Source: Acholoe squamosa
Taxonomy: Eukaryota; Annelida; Polychaeta; Phyllodocida; Polynoidae
NCBI GenBank assembly: GCA_949317995.1
Contig: OX439050.1
Coordinates: 55,367,777 to 55,431,776, forward strand
DNA: 64,000 nt
Direction of reading: 5' to 3'
In this document: positions 1 through 12,099 of the stretch, piece after piece
How the letters are laid out: each line of letters opens with the position of its first letter
Numbering within the stretch: position 1 is the stretch's first letter
Notes under the pieces: model-generated
What the model was told of the DNA's origin: nothing
What the model saw: the letters and a program-made list of their open reading frames with translations, nothing else
Database searches by the model: none
Position numbers and translations under genes: made by a program

Positions 1-450
1 CGATGTAATGTTAGGTCTGTATTTGACAAGTATAGAAAAACACTTTGATGTGGGAAAGGGAATAATTGTTGTTTCATGATTTCTTATATCCCTCCCCTCA
101 TGACTGTTCCTTCTGCTGGTAGCAGCAGTAGCGATCAGCTTTGAAGCTACATTGCGCAATCTGGAGGTTGTTTTAAAACAGGCTAGAGCAAGCCCCTATA
201 CAGTGGCAGTGCTAGTAGAAGTATTGGTATAAGGACTTAAGCAGGTGTTCCACCAAGGCCGATTGACAAAAATCGGCCTGATTATAATCGGATTCTAGAG
301 AAATTAGTGATCATAATTCACATTTTTTTTCTTTATGGTAGATTCCCGATGTATTTCTCCAGAATTCCGGCAAATTCCATTTCTTGAGGAAGGCCTTGCA
401 AGGGGATAAGCCTGATTAAGTGAGCCCTATTAAGTCGTTCATCCTCTGTT
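1..450. other. Unassigned left flank, no gene seen
   Basis: AT-rich sequence without a supported open frame. The only structure I see is a short 8-bp hairpin, GGCCGATT against AATCGGCC, near 258-280. The last four bases, TGTT (447-450), are the left target-site duplication of the transposon that begins at 451. Confidence 0.5.
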
Positions 451-2394
451 GGGTCAGTCTCACCAGATTAGTTCAGGTCTGATCTGAGATAGTGAAAAAT
501 GATATTTAGGAGTTCAGTGTAATCCTTTGGCACAGGGAAAATATATGTACAGATGGATCTTGTTACACATCTCATTTTTCTTAAATATATAATTAAATAT
601 TATTAACACTTTGCCATGGGTGGTTTAAAGGTGGCTCTTTGGCCACCTAGGAGGCCTACTGATTATATTTTTTGCCAATTTTCCTTCAACAGAGGGTTTA
701 TTATTTACACCACAGAAAAAGGTTATGGTAAGTTCTATAATATTATTTTTAAAATATTGTATTTTATTGACCTATAACAATTGATGGGTCTCCTAATTAT
801 TTTTTCTGCCCTTTTTCAGGGACTTTGCCTTTTATAAAGTTTGCAGTTTTTGTGTATGTGTCTGGGGTCACTTATGTGGGTTTAAGCATTTTTCACATTT
901 TGCTTAAAGCCTATTTTTTGCAAAAAGGTACAATGCCCTGGGTAAATTTTCAAATATTGTTATAGTTATATTGGTTTACATTCATGCCACATGTGTTGGT
1001 CAAAGAGCCACCCTAAGTGGTCAAAGAGCCACCCAATTGGCCAAAAAGGCCCCCAATAGTCTCGAAAGTGTTTCAAAATATTTCCAAATGGTCAGGGTAT
1101 AGTTCATAGGCTATATACATCATTATGCATCTAATTTGTATTTGTAATTATTCAATAGTAAAGTCATGGCATTATCTCAGCTGGTCAAAGAGCCACCCCA
1201 CGTGGTCAAAGAGCTGCCCAAGTGGTCAAATAGCTACCCAAATACCCTCAAAAATGTCTAGAAGATGTTGTTTTAGATGTCAGAATAGAGGGCATGGGAT
1301 CTATACATCATTATACATTCAATTTGCATTTGTAATTACTCATGATTATGGTGAAGTAATTGCATTATCTTACCTGGCCTCAGGTGGTCAAAGAGCCACC
1401 TTAATGGTCAAAGAGCCACCCCAGGTGGCCAAAGAGCTGTCCACATGGCCAAATAGGTCCCATTAATCTTTAGAAACTCTCAAAATGTATTCTTCAAAAG
1501 TCAGAATGGTCTGTGTAAGCTGTACACATCATTGTACATCTAACTGGTGTTATTTCATGATTAAAGTAATTTCATGCATTTATATCAGGTTGTCAAAGAG
1601 CCGCCCAAGTGGTCAAAGAGCCACTCAAGTGGTCAAAGAACCACCTCTTCTTTGGACCTTGCTAATATCCTTAATATTTCTCAGCTTTGTATGATTAACC
1701 AACAGACAGGACCTATCATCATTATCATAATGAACATAAAGGTTATAGTTAAATACCAAGAGCATTCGAAATATAGAGCAAACTGCCCAAGTGGTCAAAG
1801 AGCCACCCATCTAAATGAAGAAGGTAAAACTAGACTTTGGAAGGCCATGAAAAAAAATATCACCTCCAACACTAATTTAAAACATGAACTTAACTAGCTA
1901 AGTGTCCCCTTTCTTTGGGAAAAATACGGGATAATATGAGAATATTCAAAATCAAGATATTAAAAACATGAAAAACAGAGTAAGTGGTCAAAGAGCCACC
2001 CAAGGGCGGCTCTTTGACCATTTGCTATTTGTAGCAAGAAATAAAAAAAAAAAGAGAAGAGGTGACAAAAATGTTCAGGGGGTGGGGAGAGAGGTATCTG
2101 TACACATGTACACATTATTAATACATGATATTACAATAAAAAATAATATTGTGAGATTTCAGTGGCTTGGAGAATGCTTATCATGAAAAAAGGCCATTTT
2201 AAGCCTTCCTGGTCTTAGGTAACAAAAATTATGGCCTGCTTCACAATGGAATCATTTTTGCCAAGTAGGTGTAAGCCTTTCTGACATTGAAAAAATAACA
2301 GATGTACAAATATGATACAAAATTATTTTACACAAGTCTTCAAAATGAATGACCCCCTACTTTCAGACCTGCATCAATCTGGTGAGAGTGACCC
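451..2394. mobile_element. Non-autonomous DNA transposon, family I, copy 1
   Basis: The left end begins GGGTCAGTCTCACCAGATT and the right end reads, inverted, GGGTCACTCTCACCAGATT, giving terminal inverted repeats of about 30 bp. The flanks TGTT (447-450) and TGTT (2395-2398) form a 4-bp target-site duplication. The interior has no transposase frame. It is filled with copies of a motif, GTGGTCAAAGAGCCACCC, in one orientation between about 1000 and 2000, and inverted near 2010. A related copy in the opposite orientation sits at 26680-28850. The short open frames here simply read through the motif copies. A 4-bp duplication excludes hAT (8 bp) and mariner (TA). Sola-like or an undescribed superfamily is possible. 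Confidence 0.85.
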
Positions 2395-2600
2395 TGTTAG
2401 TATCTGCTGTGCTGACAAGACCAAAAATGAACAATGCTGGCTATTTTATGAGCAGCAGTCTCTGACTAACAGAGCCTAAAGTGATAGACATGGGTTTTGT
2501 TACCATCGCATGGAGAGTTGTTTTGGCATTTTGAAATGACCTTCGGGAGGTCATTTTAAGACAGCCTAACATAACCCCGTCCCCGCTGTAATACTCACGC

Positions 2601-3028
2601 CCCGGGGGAGACACTAAGATTTCTTTTGACGGGGGTGTGCGGCTGGGCCTCTGACAACCCTTACCCTTGATGAGAGGGATTTTGGGCAAAAAGTGACCCT
2701 TGGTTAGAGGGATTTTGGTAAAAAAAATATGGACAGTTAAGTTTTTTATTTTGAAATTTACCCTTGATGTGTGGAATTTTTATCAGAACTGATCATATTT
2801 GGCAGAAATTTTGATGACAATCCCGAAAACTGGCACTTATTTGGACGTGCGAGGTCAAAATATGAGAAAAGTGACCCTTGGTGAGAGGGATTTTGGGTAG
2901 AAGTGACCCTTGGTGAGAGGGATTTTGACCAAAACCAGACCCTAAGTGAGAGGGATTTTAGCCAAAACGTGACCTTGGCAGCCGCACACTCCTGTCTGTG
3001 GCATATGGTGAGTGTCCCCCCCCCCGGG
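2601..3028. mobile_element. 428-bp inverted-repeat element with 8-bp target duplication
   Basis: The left end reads CCCGGGGGAGACAC. The right end is its inverse with a longer C run. Both are flanked by the direct repeat ACTCACGC (2593-2600 and 3029-3036), an 8-bp target-site duplication. A second inverted pair, GTGTGCGGCTG and CAGCCGCACAC, lies further in. The centre holds about five imperfect copies of a short unit with the core GAGAGGGATTTTGG, spaced 30-40 bp apart. An 8-bp duplication fits hAT, P or Merlin non-autonomous elements, but the C/G-run terminus is not a typical hAT end, so I leave the superfamily open. Confidence 0.7.
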
Positions 3029-3036
3029 ACTCACGC

Positions 3037-3950
3037 CTATCACAACATGCTGTGTCAGTATGTGGCTGAACCTATCCAGATAGCCTGCACTGTGCATTTA
3101 GGCTCTGTTAGTGGTTCCCACATCATACCAGTGTAAAAGCCAATAGTGTGCACGTGGTCGAAGTAGTTGATGACAAGTTAATGCAGATGGCATTAAAATA
3201 TACTGAGTGCACTTATAATCAGAGGTGCTTTTTACATTCCACAAATTTGGCCAACACTATGATTACAGTCTTAAGAGTTTGGTTAGGACGTTTTGAAATA
3301 AGTCTCATGCAAAGGTCACTTAAATATATTATTGATAAGTGTTAAAGCATGTGTGCCATGCCAATTATAATGGCGTAAGTATGAGCTCTTACACGCTGCC
3401 AAACACCAAAGCATACTTGATAAAATAAAGACAAATGATATAGAATAGTGTTGGCATGGTTTACAGGACACATGAATTAAATGGTGGGAAATTGGTGATG
3501 ACGGGCTCTCATAGATGGTTTTTGTTTCATGCCATAAGTCATATAATTATATGTGCGTGTTCTATGTCATGAATGTGCATTGACTTGATATATTTGGTGG
3601 AACATGTCTTGTTCAAACCTAGCCAAACTGACATAGAACGGCATGCTGTCAGATTTTGAATAAAGCCCATGAAATCATGTCTGTACTCCATTCATGACAC
3701 AATAGTTGTTCAATGTCCATTCAACAAAGAGACGTATGTTTACAGAGCCTGAATATGTGGGAGAAATACGTTGAACTGTATAGCATTATCTGAGATATGC
3801 AAGATTATTCATCCGGGTTTGATTTGTGCATTCAGTCAAGCCTAAACAGATCAGTCAACGTCTGTGTAACATCTAATCGCCCTGTAACTGACGAAAACAA
3901 GTGAGGTAGGTGGAGTGTGTGTGGGCCTATGGAAAATATTTTTTCGATAT
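3037..3950. other. Non-coding stretch, nothing recognised
   Basis: Short open frames of 65-77 codons occur, but none shows a domain, splice context or paralogue in the window. I see no repeats or RNA genes here. Confidence 0.4.
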
Positions 3951-5157
3951 ATTTGGTGTTTTTTTAGGCAGTGTAGAGTTTATCATTGTATTTTCTGGTG
4001 TTTATAATTATGCATGAAGATTCCATGGGCACGGCTCCAACAGCAATAGCTGAGTATGGTCACACCACCTTAGCTGTTTAATGATTTGTATTGGTTCATG
4101 ATAGTTCTTAGTAATGGCCCATTTCTTTTTAATTGGTTATTTATCCTGACCAGAGGTGGTGCAAATACTTACATAACTGATAGCAAGCAAAGATCAATTT
4201 GTGCACAACGTCAAATTGCCAATGGGCTGTATGACTGTAAACCTATAGTAAGTAATCATTTAGACCGCAGTTACTCTGGTGGTTTCTGCTGCATGGCCCC
4301 AGCAGCTTGCCACAGGAAAGCAAGAATGGACTGCTTTTGGTGCGACAAGTTGCTTCAGCCAGTTTTGACCATGTCACACAGGCAGCATCCGCTGCCTGTG
4401 GCCGATGTTGCGCGGCTGATGCTGCTAGTCTAATCGCCTGTTTATAATTTTGTGTACCCCACAGGGTGACAAACTGCATGAATGTAGCCCCGATGAGTTA
4501 CTCAGCGGGACTGAAGCCATGCACAATAAGGATTGGATTTGATCCATTAATGTGTCCCTGACCCCTGAAGGACTACAAGTACATCAAGTGGTACTGGTCT
4601 GTCAACCCAAAGTACCACATCTTTGATTTTATCAACAAATTCTTTGTGCTTGCTACATGAAACAGGCAATGGGTTGTTATAATGTTTACAGTATCACCTT
4701 ACTTCCTCTTAAAAGTGGTCACATCAGATTTTTCCTGTATCGTGGTATTACTTCCGTCCAAGTTTGTTGCTGTTTGGTTACGTTGATTACGCCTACATTA
4801 AGCAGCGACGACACTATCCATGTGGTTATTTAAGTGGTGCAACTGAGACTCCCCATAGCGCTGCCTGTGAATGAAGAGTGCTGTGGAATGTCAAGTGACC
4901 TTTGCAAAGTGTGACGGATATAAATGATGATCGGAGGTAAATAAATGAAGTTATCGTCTTAATTTCTTAATATCGTAGCATTTATTGAAAAATATAAGAA
5001 GAGTGAAGTGTCAACAAATAGCATAATGTCAGTTTTCAACTTTGCAGTAACTGAAAAAGTCATACAACTTGGCAATACAAACGCAGGCACGTTTTACTTC
5101 CTTCTAATTCTTATTTAGTTTTTCAATAGTCCCTCCAGAAAGGGTTAAAGAAGTCCT

Positions 5158-5875
5158 GGAGGTTAATTCAAATGATTCTGGGATTTCTACCCCTGCGATC
5201 TTAGTGTAGGCACATATCATAAGACCTGGCCAGTGGTTGCAGGCCTGTCAGGAATAATAAGTCCTGAGATCATTTCACTATTCCTTTTCCAGCGCTAAGA
5301 TCACTGCGATCTTAGTGAAAGAATTACATAGTGGATTAACCTGAGTACAAGAGCACTTACAGGGAACACTCCTGATCGAAAGAGTAAATAGCCTGCTGCA
5401 TACATATAGAGGGGAGGGAGGACGTTTGCTGAGTGTCCTTGAGGGCTCTTAGGGCTACTCATGCATTAAGTGCACTGTAAGGTAATTCTTCCCTTCTCTC
5501 TCTTTGTCCTGGGGGAGCACAATGCTTCTAATAGGCAAGCATAAATCATACATTCATGGGAACAATTCTTGAATACTGTACGGGGTCAACTGCACCCTGT
5601 GCTCTTTTGTTAGCCCATATGGGGACGGGGAGCGATGGTATAAACACTGTTGTGAAAAAAAGTGACTCCACAGCTATTCCTTTATTTTGGAACTCTTACC
5701 CCTGTGCCAAGTCAGTACTTCTTGGAATAGTGTAGGAGGGCTGAGATCGATGTAATCTTAGTGCTTGCTAGGAAAAGTGAACGCAGTCTAATCTTAAGAT
5801 CGCTTAATAGGATAAGGCAGAATAATTCCTAAGATATCTGAGGTTGCGATCCCAGGATCTTTTGAATTAACCTCC
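5158..5875. mobile_element. 718-bp inverted-repeat element inside the long repeat unit
   Basis: GGAGGTTAATTCAAA at 5158-5172 is matched by its exact inverse at 5861-5875, and weaker inverted similarity continues inward (CTGGGAT). Internal palindromic pieces built on CTAAGATC and GATCTTAG occur near 5200, 5295 and 5800. No clear target duplication is visible outside the inverted repeats, though TTAA lies inside both ends. There is no coding capacity. It is probably a non-autonomous DNA element of unresolved superfamily. Confidence 0.55.
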
Positions 5876-8000
5876 TGTAGAATGGCGTGGGCATGTGTGG
5901 GTGGGAATGGCAGGCCCTGACCTAAGATAGCTGATTGGAAGAGATGGGTTCTGTCTACTAAAAGCCCTCATTTCGTCCCATATATAGAAGGTGCGCAAGC
6001 CTCACCGGAGATCTTAACACTCTGAAAACCAATTCTGTTAATGATTTTTAAAAGTTGCTGAGTGGAAAGGCCTTTACCAGAGAATAAAATACCTCATAAA
6101 GAAGCACTTAGGGTGTTTTGGCTGAAAATATTTATAAAGGAGATTGGGAGCAATGTTTTTTTTTTACAGAATTTTTCCCCATAAGGATGTAGAATACCTC
6201 CTTGCTTAGTGCCAGCATGATGCAGTATAGATTTACTGACCAAACCTAGAGACATGCTTCATGGTCATTTTTATTAATTTCTTAACCTCAGCATTTCGGT
6301 CATAAGGGCAATTCATAAAATAACCCTCTGACAAACTATCTGCATTCATATGAAACATTTATAAATGAGCATAGGGAGAGATAAATATGGCTAGAGAGAG
6401 CATGCGTTTCAAGTGTATTCTATTCCTCATTTACACATGAAATGGTGTACAATGCTGTCATTAACTTGATACGTGCACATTGTATGGGGAGAAATTGGCC
6501 TCAAAGGAGTTTGTATTCTAGCTTTAAAAGACGCAAGGAAGGACAATGGGCAGCTGTAATGGTGCAGTGTCGTATGAGACGACTCCACATTATGAAAAGA
6601 AATATAGAACTGTTCCTTAGATTGCGCGATTGTGTCACTCGAAGCTTGCACCTCTATGTTTTATGACCAGTGTAGACTAGAAAAACACATTGCTTTAACC
6701 AAAGCAGAATACCTCTCTGTCTCCTTGTTCCTTTCATGGTATATCGTATGTGTCTCAAAGCTAGAATGGTAAAAGACAGCTCCAGTTTATATGTGCTTTT
6801 TTTTACAAAGCAAACAGAATTACAAATGGAAATGAGAGTCACTCATTTTACTATACAGAAGTTTCCTCAGAAAACGGAAGTCTGTAATCTGGTTGAAAAT
6901 GAGCTGTGCACGATTGTTTTCTCTTTTGCTATTCAGATTTACTTACTGTTTTATGCAACATGATACTACAGGATCTCACATATTACTCTCTGCCTAAAGT
7001 CTGGATATTAAACAATACAATATGGAAAATGCAAGTTGGAGAATGCAGAACAACCACTATGTTTGAGTGTAGCATTGCTTTACTGATGCCCATGTATGCT
7101 TTGATAACAAATGCCCAAAGTCTAAGGACTAGATAAAAAGGAAAAGTTTAGTTGAGGATAAATTGTAAATACCATAGCAGTAGGTTTTACTCCGCTGTGC
7201 AGTGATTGAGTATTTTGTAACTACTTTCACAGATTCTGACTTTTGGGGAGATCCTAATTCCGGAACTAGTTTGTGGCTGCTCAAATGAGCTGTGCAAATC
7301 CTCGTAAATCTAAAAAAAAACTTACAAAGTGAATTGTGAGGACTCCATCCGCTAAGGCCCTGAGAGACTTGAATCAATATAAAACTAGTTTGTGTTTTTA
7401 AGGTTATATGAACATCCGAAAAATAATACAAATCATTTTGTCTCTAATGCCATAATTAATTTGTCTGGTTCTTGAAAACCCCACCATTTTAATACCCCTG
7501 ATATTACCTGCCCTCGCTGGTATAGTGTTTTACCATCTGTCACTCAGCTCAATATTAATTAACTTCTGGCCACGTTACTTTTTACTAGAACCTGAAAACA
7601 GGTTACATTAATTACCAGTAATCAATTTGAGTGGATTAATGATATTAAACCACACTGCTCATTGAGGCACCCTCCCCCCCCCCCAAACTGACTGTATTTC
7701 TTGTGTTGGACAACAATCTTTTAGGTTTAACTCTCGGTGATGCTTCTATAATTTCTTTGATATCATAGTGCGTCAGTACAGTGCAGGGCAGGTGAGTTAC
7801 CAACACGGCATCTGTGTATCAAGCCAGGCTTGCACTAGTGTATGTGTGACATGAGGCTGTGGTGCTATTGAATTGCTAGCAGTAATATTAGTGATTTTAA
7901 TACCCCCACATGCAGGAGTCAGAGTCCACTTTACTAGCTAACAAATTACCCCAAAGAAGTCAGTCGCCAGTTTTGGCCCAGATTTTCATTAATATGTGGG

Positions 8001-8003
<3 letters not shown>

Positions 8004-8069
<66 letters not shown>
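8004..8069. repeat. (TA)n microsatellite
   Basis: An uninterrupted TA dinucleotide run of about 66 bp. The overlapping 66-codon frame at 7910-8110 is a product of this run. Confidence 0.95.
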
Positions 8070-8072
<3 letters not shown>

Positions 8073-8398
8073 ACTCCAACGTGGCGTCTGTTACCAATGC
8101 TCCATCCTGAAACAGATTAACTTTGGAAATATAAGAGAGATATTAGTCACTAGACCATAATTTGCAATAGTAGACATGAGCATATCAAGTATAGCACCAA
8201 AAGCTGATATAGCAACTTTGGAAACATATCTGACTAATATGTCTAGCAATTGAGGTTTTGAAACAGGCCCCAGGAGTTGTTGTTGCGTTTTCTGGCAGGT
8301 AATGTCTAAAAGGTTATGTGGTAATTCATACGTTCCACAATGAAATACTGCATTATAGACTCCATTCAATCCAAAGAATACAAATATTCAAGTCTTTA

Positions 8399-8705
8399 GC
8401 CTTGTGTCCACAGGACAATAAAATTTCTCATGACAAAATCAGTCGTCCATTTATGACGATAAAACCACTTTTGTCGTCCATTTCCGAAGATAAAAATCAA
8501 ACATCCATTTATGACGATAAAACCACTTTTGTCATCCATTTCCGAAGATAGAAATCAACCATGTTAGATATTATGGTCAAATTAGGATGACAAAATGTGT
8601 TCCCAATGACAAAACCACATTTTGTTGGCTGAATTTTGAATTGTCGCACGTCTTGTCATTGGGAATTTTGTCGGCACCAATTCTTTCGCCTTGTGGACAC
8701 ATGGC
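8399..8705. mobile_element. 307-bp MITE with TTTA target duplication
   Basis: The left end GCCTTGTGTCCACA is matched by the inverted right end GCCATGTGTCCACA. TTTA flanks both sides (8395-8398 and 8706-8709). The interior contains an imperfect direct duplication of about 70 bp (8441-8560) with the cores TTTATGACGATAAAACCA and CATTTCCGAAGATA. It has no open frame of interest. It is a miniature element that again shows a 4-bp duplication. Confidence 0.75.
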
Positions 8706-9299
8706 TTTAACCTTTCATCTGGTGGTAAAATCTTTTCAATATTCCAAGGATCAGTATTTAAGAAAAGGTTTTCAAAATGTGTAGTTTAACACTGCACTCT
8801 ATGGGACCGTGCACCATACACCCTCAAAGTAAAGATGCTACAGTGTTAAACCTATGGGAGCGTAGTGGAGCGCGCTATCTTCCTATATTGTAAAACTTTG
8901 ATATTATTAGTCCTGCCAAATAGGTTGGATAAATACCCTTAGGGACAAGGCCTGCAGTCATTTAGGATTATTTATGCTCATTTCTTTGTTGGTTCAGCAT
9001 CTAGCCGTCATGAATTTCAGGTTTAATCACCCACATCCACAGTCTTCTTGCAGACATTAACAAAGAGCGGTCTGACAATAGTGAAAAGCTTGTGTAATTC
9101 TCAGATATAATGAGTTTGGAAAGACTCTAGGCATGTGTCAAGCGATGCAACCTTTCAACTTTTGACACTAAGGATAAAACATTAGCATTTCTGTGAAATA
9201 TAATTTCTTCAGAATTGGCATGAAATCCGGCTTCAAATCAATTTGTGTCCTTGAGTCTTTTTCCATCTCAGTAGCTTAATAGAACATCTGGTGTTATCC

Positions 9300-10400
9300 A
9301 ACTGTGCTTGGAGAATTGTTGATGATGGTTCCAGCAGCAATATACCAGCATGCGTAATGAATACCTTAGCTGTCTAATGGTTTGTATTGCTTCCTGCAAT
9401 TTCTCACTAATGGTCCTTTACTCTTTAATAAGTCATTCATACTGACTACAGTTTGGAAAAATACTTGTATTAATACTTATGTCACAAGTAATCATTGACG
9501 AGTATCCTGGCAGCACAACCGATTGGTGAACGGTGCCAAATTCTTGCCATGCTGCATGAATGTAGTTGTACTGAGTAGCTGACCGTGCAGCCCTGGGCTA
9601 TTGTGATAGCTTGCCTATCTTATAGCAGAAGGTTATGCTGTCATCTGTACAAAAATCCCTCCCTTTGACTAGTCCCTATGTTATCATGCACATAAAAATA
9701 GCTGTAGTGCTGTAGGCACCAATTTGAACAGCACAAATTAAGTTGTTTTTTTTTACCTTTTGTTGTGATAAAGAAATGAGCACCTGTTTCAACATTGCTT
9801 GTAGATTATTAATGGGAAATGATGAGTGTTTTGGCACCTAGAGGACATTAGCACCTACTTGTGATAAAAGACAAAAAATGCAATTTTATGTATGCATCTT
9901 TGCATGTATGTCATCAATATACCATGAAGAGTATCCTCAGTGCATGTCCCTCTTCATTCAACATATAAATGGGTTAAATTATATCTAATTGTAAGGTAGA
10001 TAGTTTCTCTTTATTACCCCCTCCATGCAAGTTCTCCCAATTATCTCGGGCCTCCCTAGCCCACTTAAAAGGGTATATTTCCCCTCTTTCCTATCCCCTT
10101 AGGATGTGTGTGGTGCACATATGCACGGGCACTGACACATTCCTCTGTGAAATTTTGTTATGTAGTTCTCACCATGAATATGACCTCAGCTGTCGAAATG
10201 GCTTTAAACATCTATTACTCACTCACTCACTCTGCCAATTATCATCAAGATGCCCGATATGTAAATGTACAGATGTATAGATATGAGGTCTTAGTAAGTT
10301 TCGCTGGCATGTCACTAATTTATGGCCGACTTTGACCATCCTATATCTTCCTGAAAAATGCATGAAATCTCACAGTGTTTCAGATATGTGGACTCAAACC
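9300..10400. repeat. Degenerate long repeat unit, copy 2 (partial)
   Basis: The beginning (9305-9440) repeats the block at about 4010-4150, which places a second unit about 5.3 kb downstream of the first. The block at 9975-10170, containing a TTAAAAGGGT core and a later ATATGCACGGGCACTGACA-like stretch, resembles 13905-14095 and, more weakly, 55300-55450. The copy dissolves into unrelated sequence and minisatellites after about 10.4 kb. No gene was found. Confidence 0.5.
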
Positions 10401-10499
10401 GTTTAGGCCGATTTTACTCAGTATTTAAGGCAAAATCACGAAAAATGAAAAAAATAATCTTTTTTTTCTTTTGGTGAAAACCTACCCAGCAAATTGTCG

Positions 10500-11060
10500 T
10501 GACTCCTCGTCAACCTGTGTGAAGTGGCTCACACATGTCGCTAGATGGAACACGACATCGCTATAGCACAAGATCACCAGGAATAGCAATGGTGGTGATC
10601 ACTCATCCTCACCAGGGATGGCGAGGATGGTAATCACTCATCCTCACCAGGGATGACGACATGAGTGATCACTCATCCTTACCAGGGATGGCGACATGAG
10701 TGATCACTCACTTCGCTAGATGAGACACACACCACATCATAACACATGTTCACCATGGATGGCAAGGATCATGATCACTCACACTCACCAGGGATGACTG
10801 GTGATCACTCAACTTGCCAGATGAAAAGCACACAATGCCATAGTGCACGTTCACCATGGATGACGAGGATTGTGATGACTCACACTCACCAGGGATGGCA
10901 AGGCGGTTGATCACTCACCTCACTTGATGAAACGCCCACCACGTCATAGCACAGGTTCACCATAGATAGCGAGAGTGGTGATCACTCAGACTCACCAGTG
11001 ATGGCGACGCTGGTGATCCCTCACCTTGTTAGATGAAAAGCTCATGATCATCGACATTGG
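10500..11060. repeat. Minisatellite with higher-order units
   Basis: Imperfect tandem copies of a unit of about 45 bp with the cores GATCACTCA and CACCAGGGATGGCGA. The copies are organised into larger repeats of roughly 97-107 bp, each marked by a segment resembling AGATGAAACGCACACCAC (near 10719, 10816, 10925 and 11030, with a further one at 10540). It is non-coding. Confidence 0.75.
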
Positions 11061-11404
11061 TAATCATGCAGCCTCACATCTGTCAGATCAAAGTATGTTT
11101 TGCCAGAGAAGGTATTGCCATGTGTATCTTCTCTCTAACCACAGACAAGGTGTTCATGTAGATATTTCTCTATGTATTTTTCCTGTAACCAGAGAAAAGG
11201 TGTTTATGGATAGTTGCTTTCATTTTAGAGATACCTCTATCTAAATTCAATTGGTATTTTCTCTATATAATCTTCTTTGATTCAACTCTGAAGTATTACA
11301 TGGAAATCAGTGTGAAACAAAGCACATTTGATACGTATGGGACTTATACTTCATGCCCACACTTCCTAGAGAGGCTACATGTTGAACAGTGGTGCTGTTT
11401 CAAC
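11061..11404. repeat. Short degenerate tandem copies between two minisatellites
   Basis: Two to three imperfect copies of a segment of about 60 bp, with cores AGAGAAGGTATT, ACAGACAAGGTGTTCATG and CCAGAGAAAAGGTGTTTATG, lie between 11095 and 11220. The rest is non-repetitive and shows no gene. Confidence 0.4.
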
Positions 11405-11865
11405 AACTTTGGCAATGGTGGTGATAAGTTGTCATTCTGAGTGAGAGTGACTGACAGATGATGCAATCCTCAGAGAGCATTGACTTGGAGTGACACCAAT
11501 TCTGAGTGGCACACACTCACACAGCGAGTGACATCCATGTCAGCAATAGTGGTGATAAGTCACCATTTTGAGAGAAGATTAACTAGGAGTGACACAAACT
11601 CATGCAGTGAGTGAGAGCCATGTGGCAATGCAGGTGAAAAGTCGCCATTCTGAGTTAGAGTTGACAGGCAGTGGCACATACTCACGCAGTGAATTAGATC
11701 CATGTTGGCGATGGTGGTGATAAGTCACCATGCTTTGTGAGGGATGACAAGGGGTGGCACATACTCACGCAGTGAGTGAGATCATTTAGACTGTTGTGAT
11801 AAATCGCCATGCCATGTGAGACTGGCACACAGTGGTGAAAGTTGACGCAGTGAGTTATCACTCGA
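11405..11865. repeat. Second minisatellite, unit about 80-130 bp
   Basis: About five diverged tandem copies begin near 11411, 11541, 11625, 11706 and 11790. Each has a GGTGGTGATAAGTC core, then a GAGAGTGAC-type core, then ACTCACGCAGTGAGTGA. The arms of the last core form small dyads. It is distinct from the 10.5-11.06 kb array although both carry ACTCA-rich pieces. Confidence 0.7.
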
Positions 11866-11930
11866 AAAAATAACCCCCAAAAAATCTATTAAAAGTGTGT
11901 TCTTTATATCATCTAGATTGATAGAGAGAG

Positions 11931-11932
<2 letters not shown>

Positions 11933-12011
<79 letters not shown>

Positions 12012-12042
12012 CATACATATATATATATATTTTTTTTTTTTT
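11933..12042. repeat. (TA)n microsatellite followed by poly-T
   Basis: A long TA run with a short (CATA) interruption near 12005-12018 and a T tract at its right end. The overlapping short frames on both strands encode only Tyr-Ile repeats and are not genes. Confidence 0.95.
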
Positions 12043-12099
12043 AAGTTTGAATAAATCACCACTTTTTGGAGTATACATGTTGTGCTGCAACTATCATAT

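Larger units (their letters stand above)
3950..9300. repeat. Degenerate long repeat unit, copy 1
   Basis: Several blocks of this stretch recur in the same order elsewhere in the window. The block at about 4010-4150 resembles 9305-9440 and 54715-54870. The block at 5890-6150 resembles 32960-33200, 37650-37890 and 55610-55890. The block at 6825-6925 resembles 57830-57935. The block at 7430-7660 resembles 34270-34500 and 38947-39180. The block at 8915-9095 resembles 36388-36570 and 41080-41265. The colinearity suggests ancient duplication of a unit of roughly 5 kb. Differences between the two copies of the 6825-6925 block fall mostly on codon-changing positions, so I see no evidence that the unit is coding. 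Confidence 0.6.

Noticed and set aside
5158-5875. TTAA target duplication (piggyBac-type)
   Set aside because: TTAA is present on both sides, but the inverted repeat continues outside it, so it is not a clean duplication.
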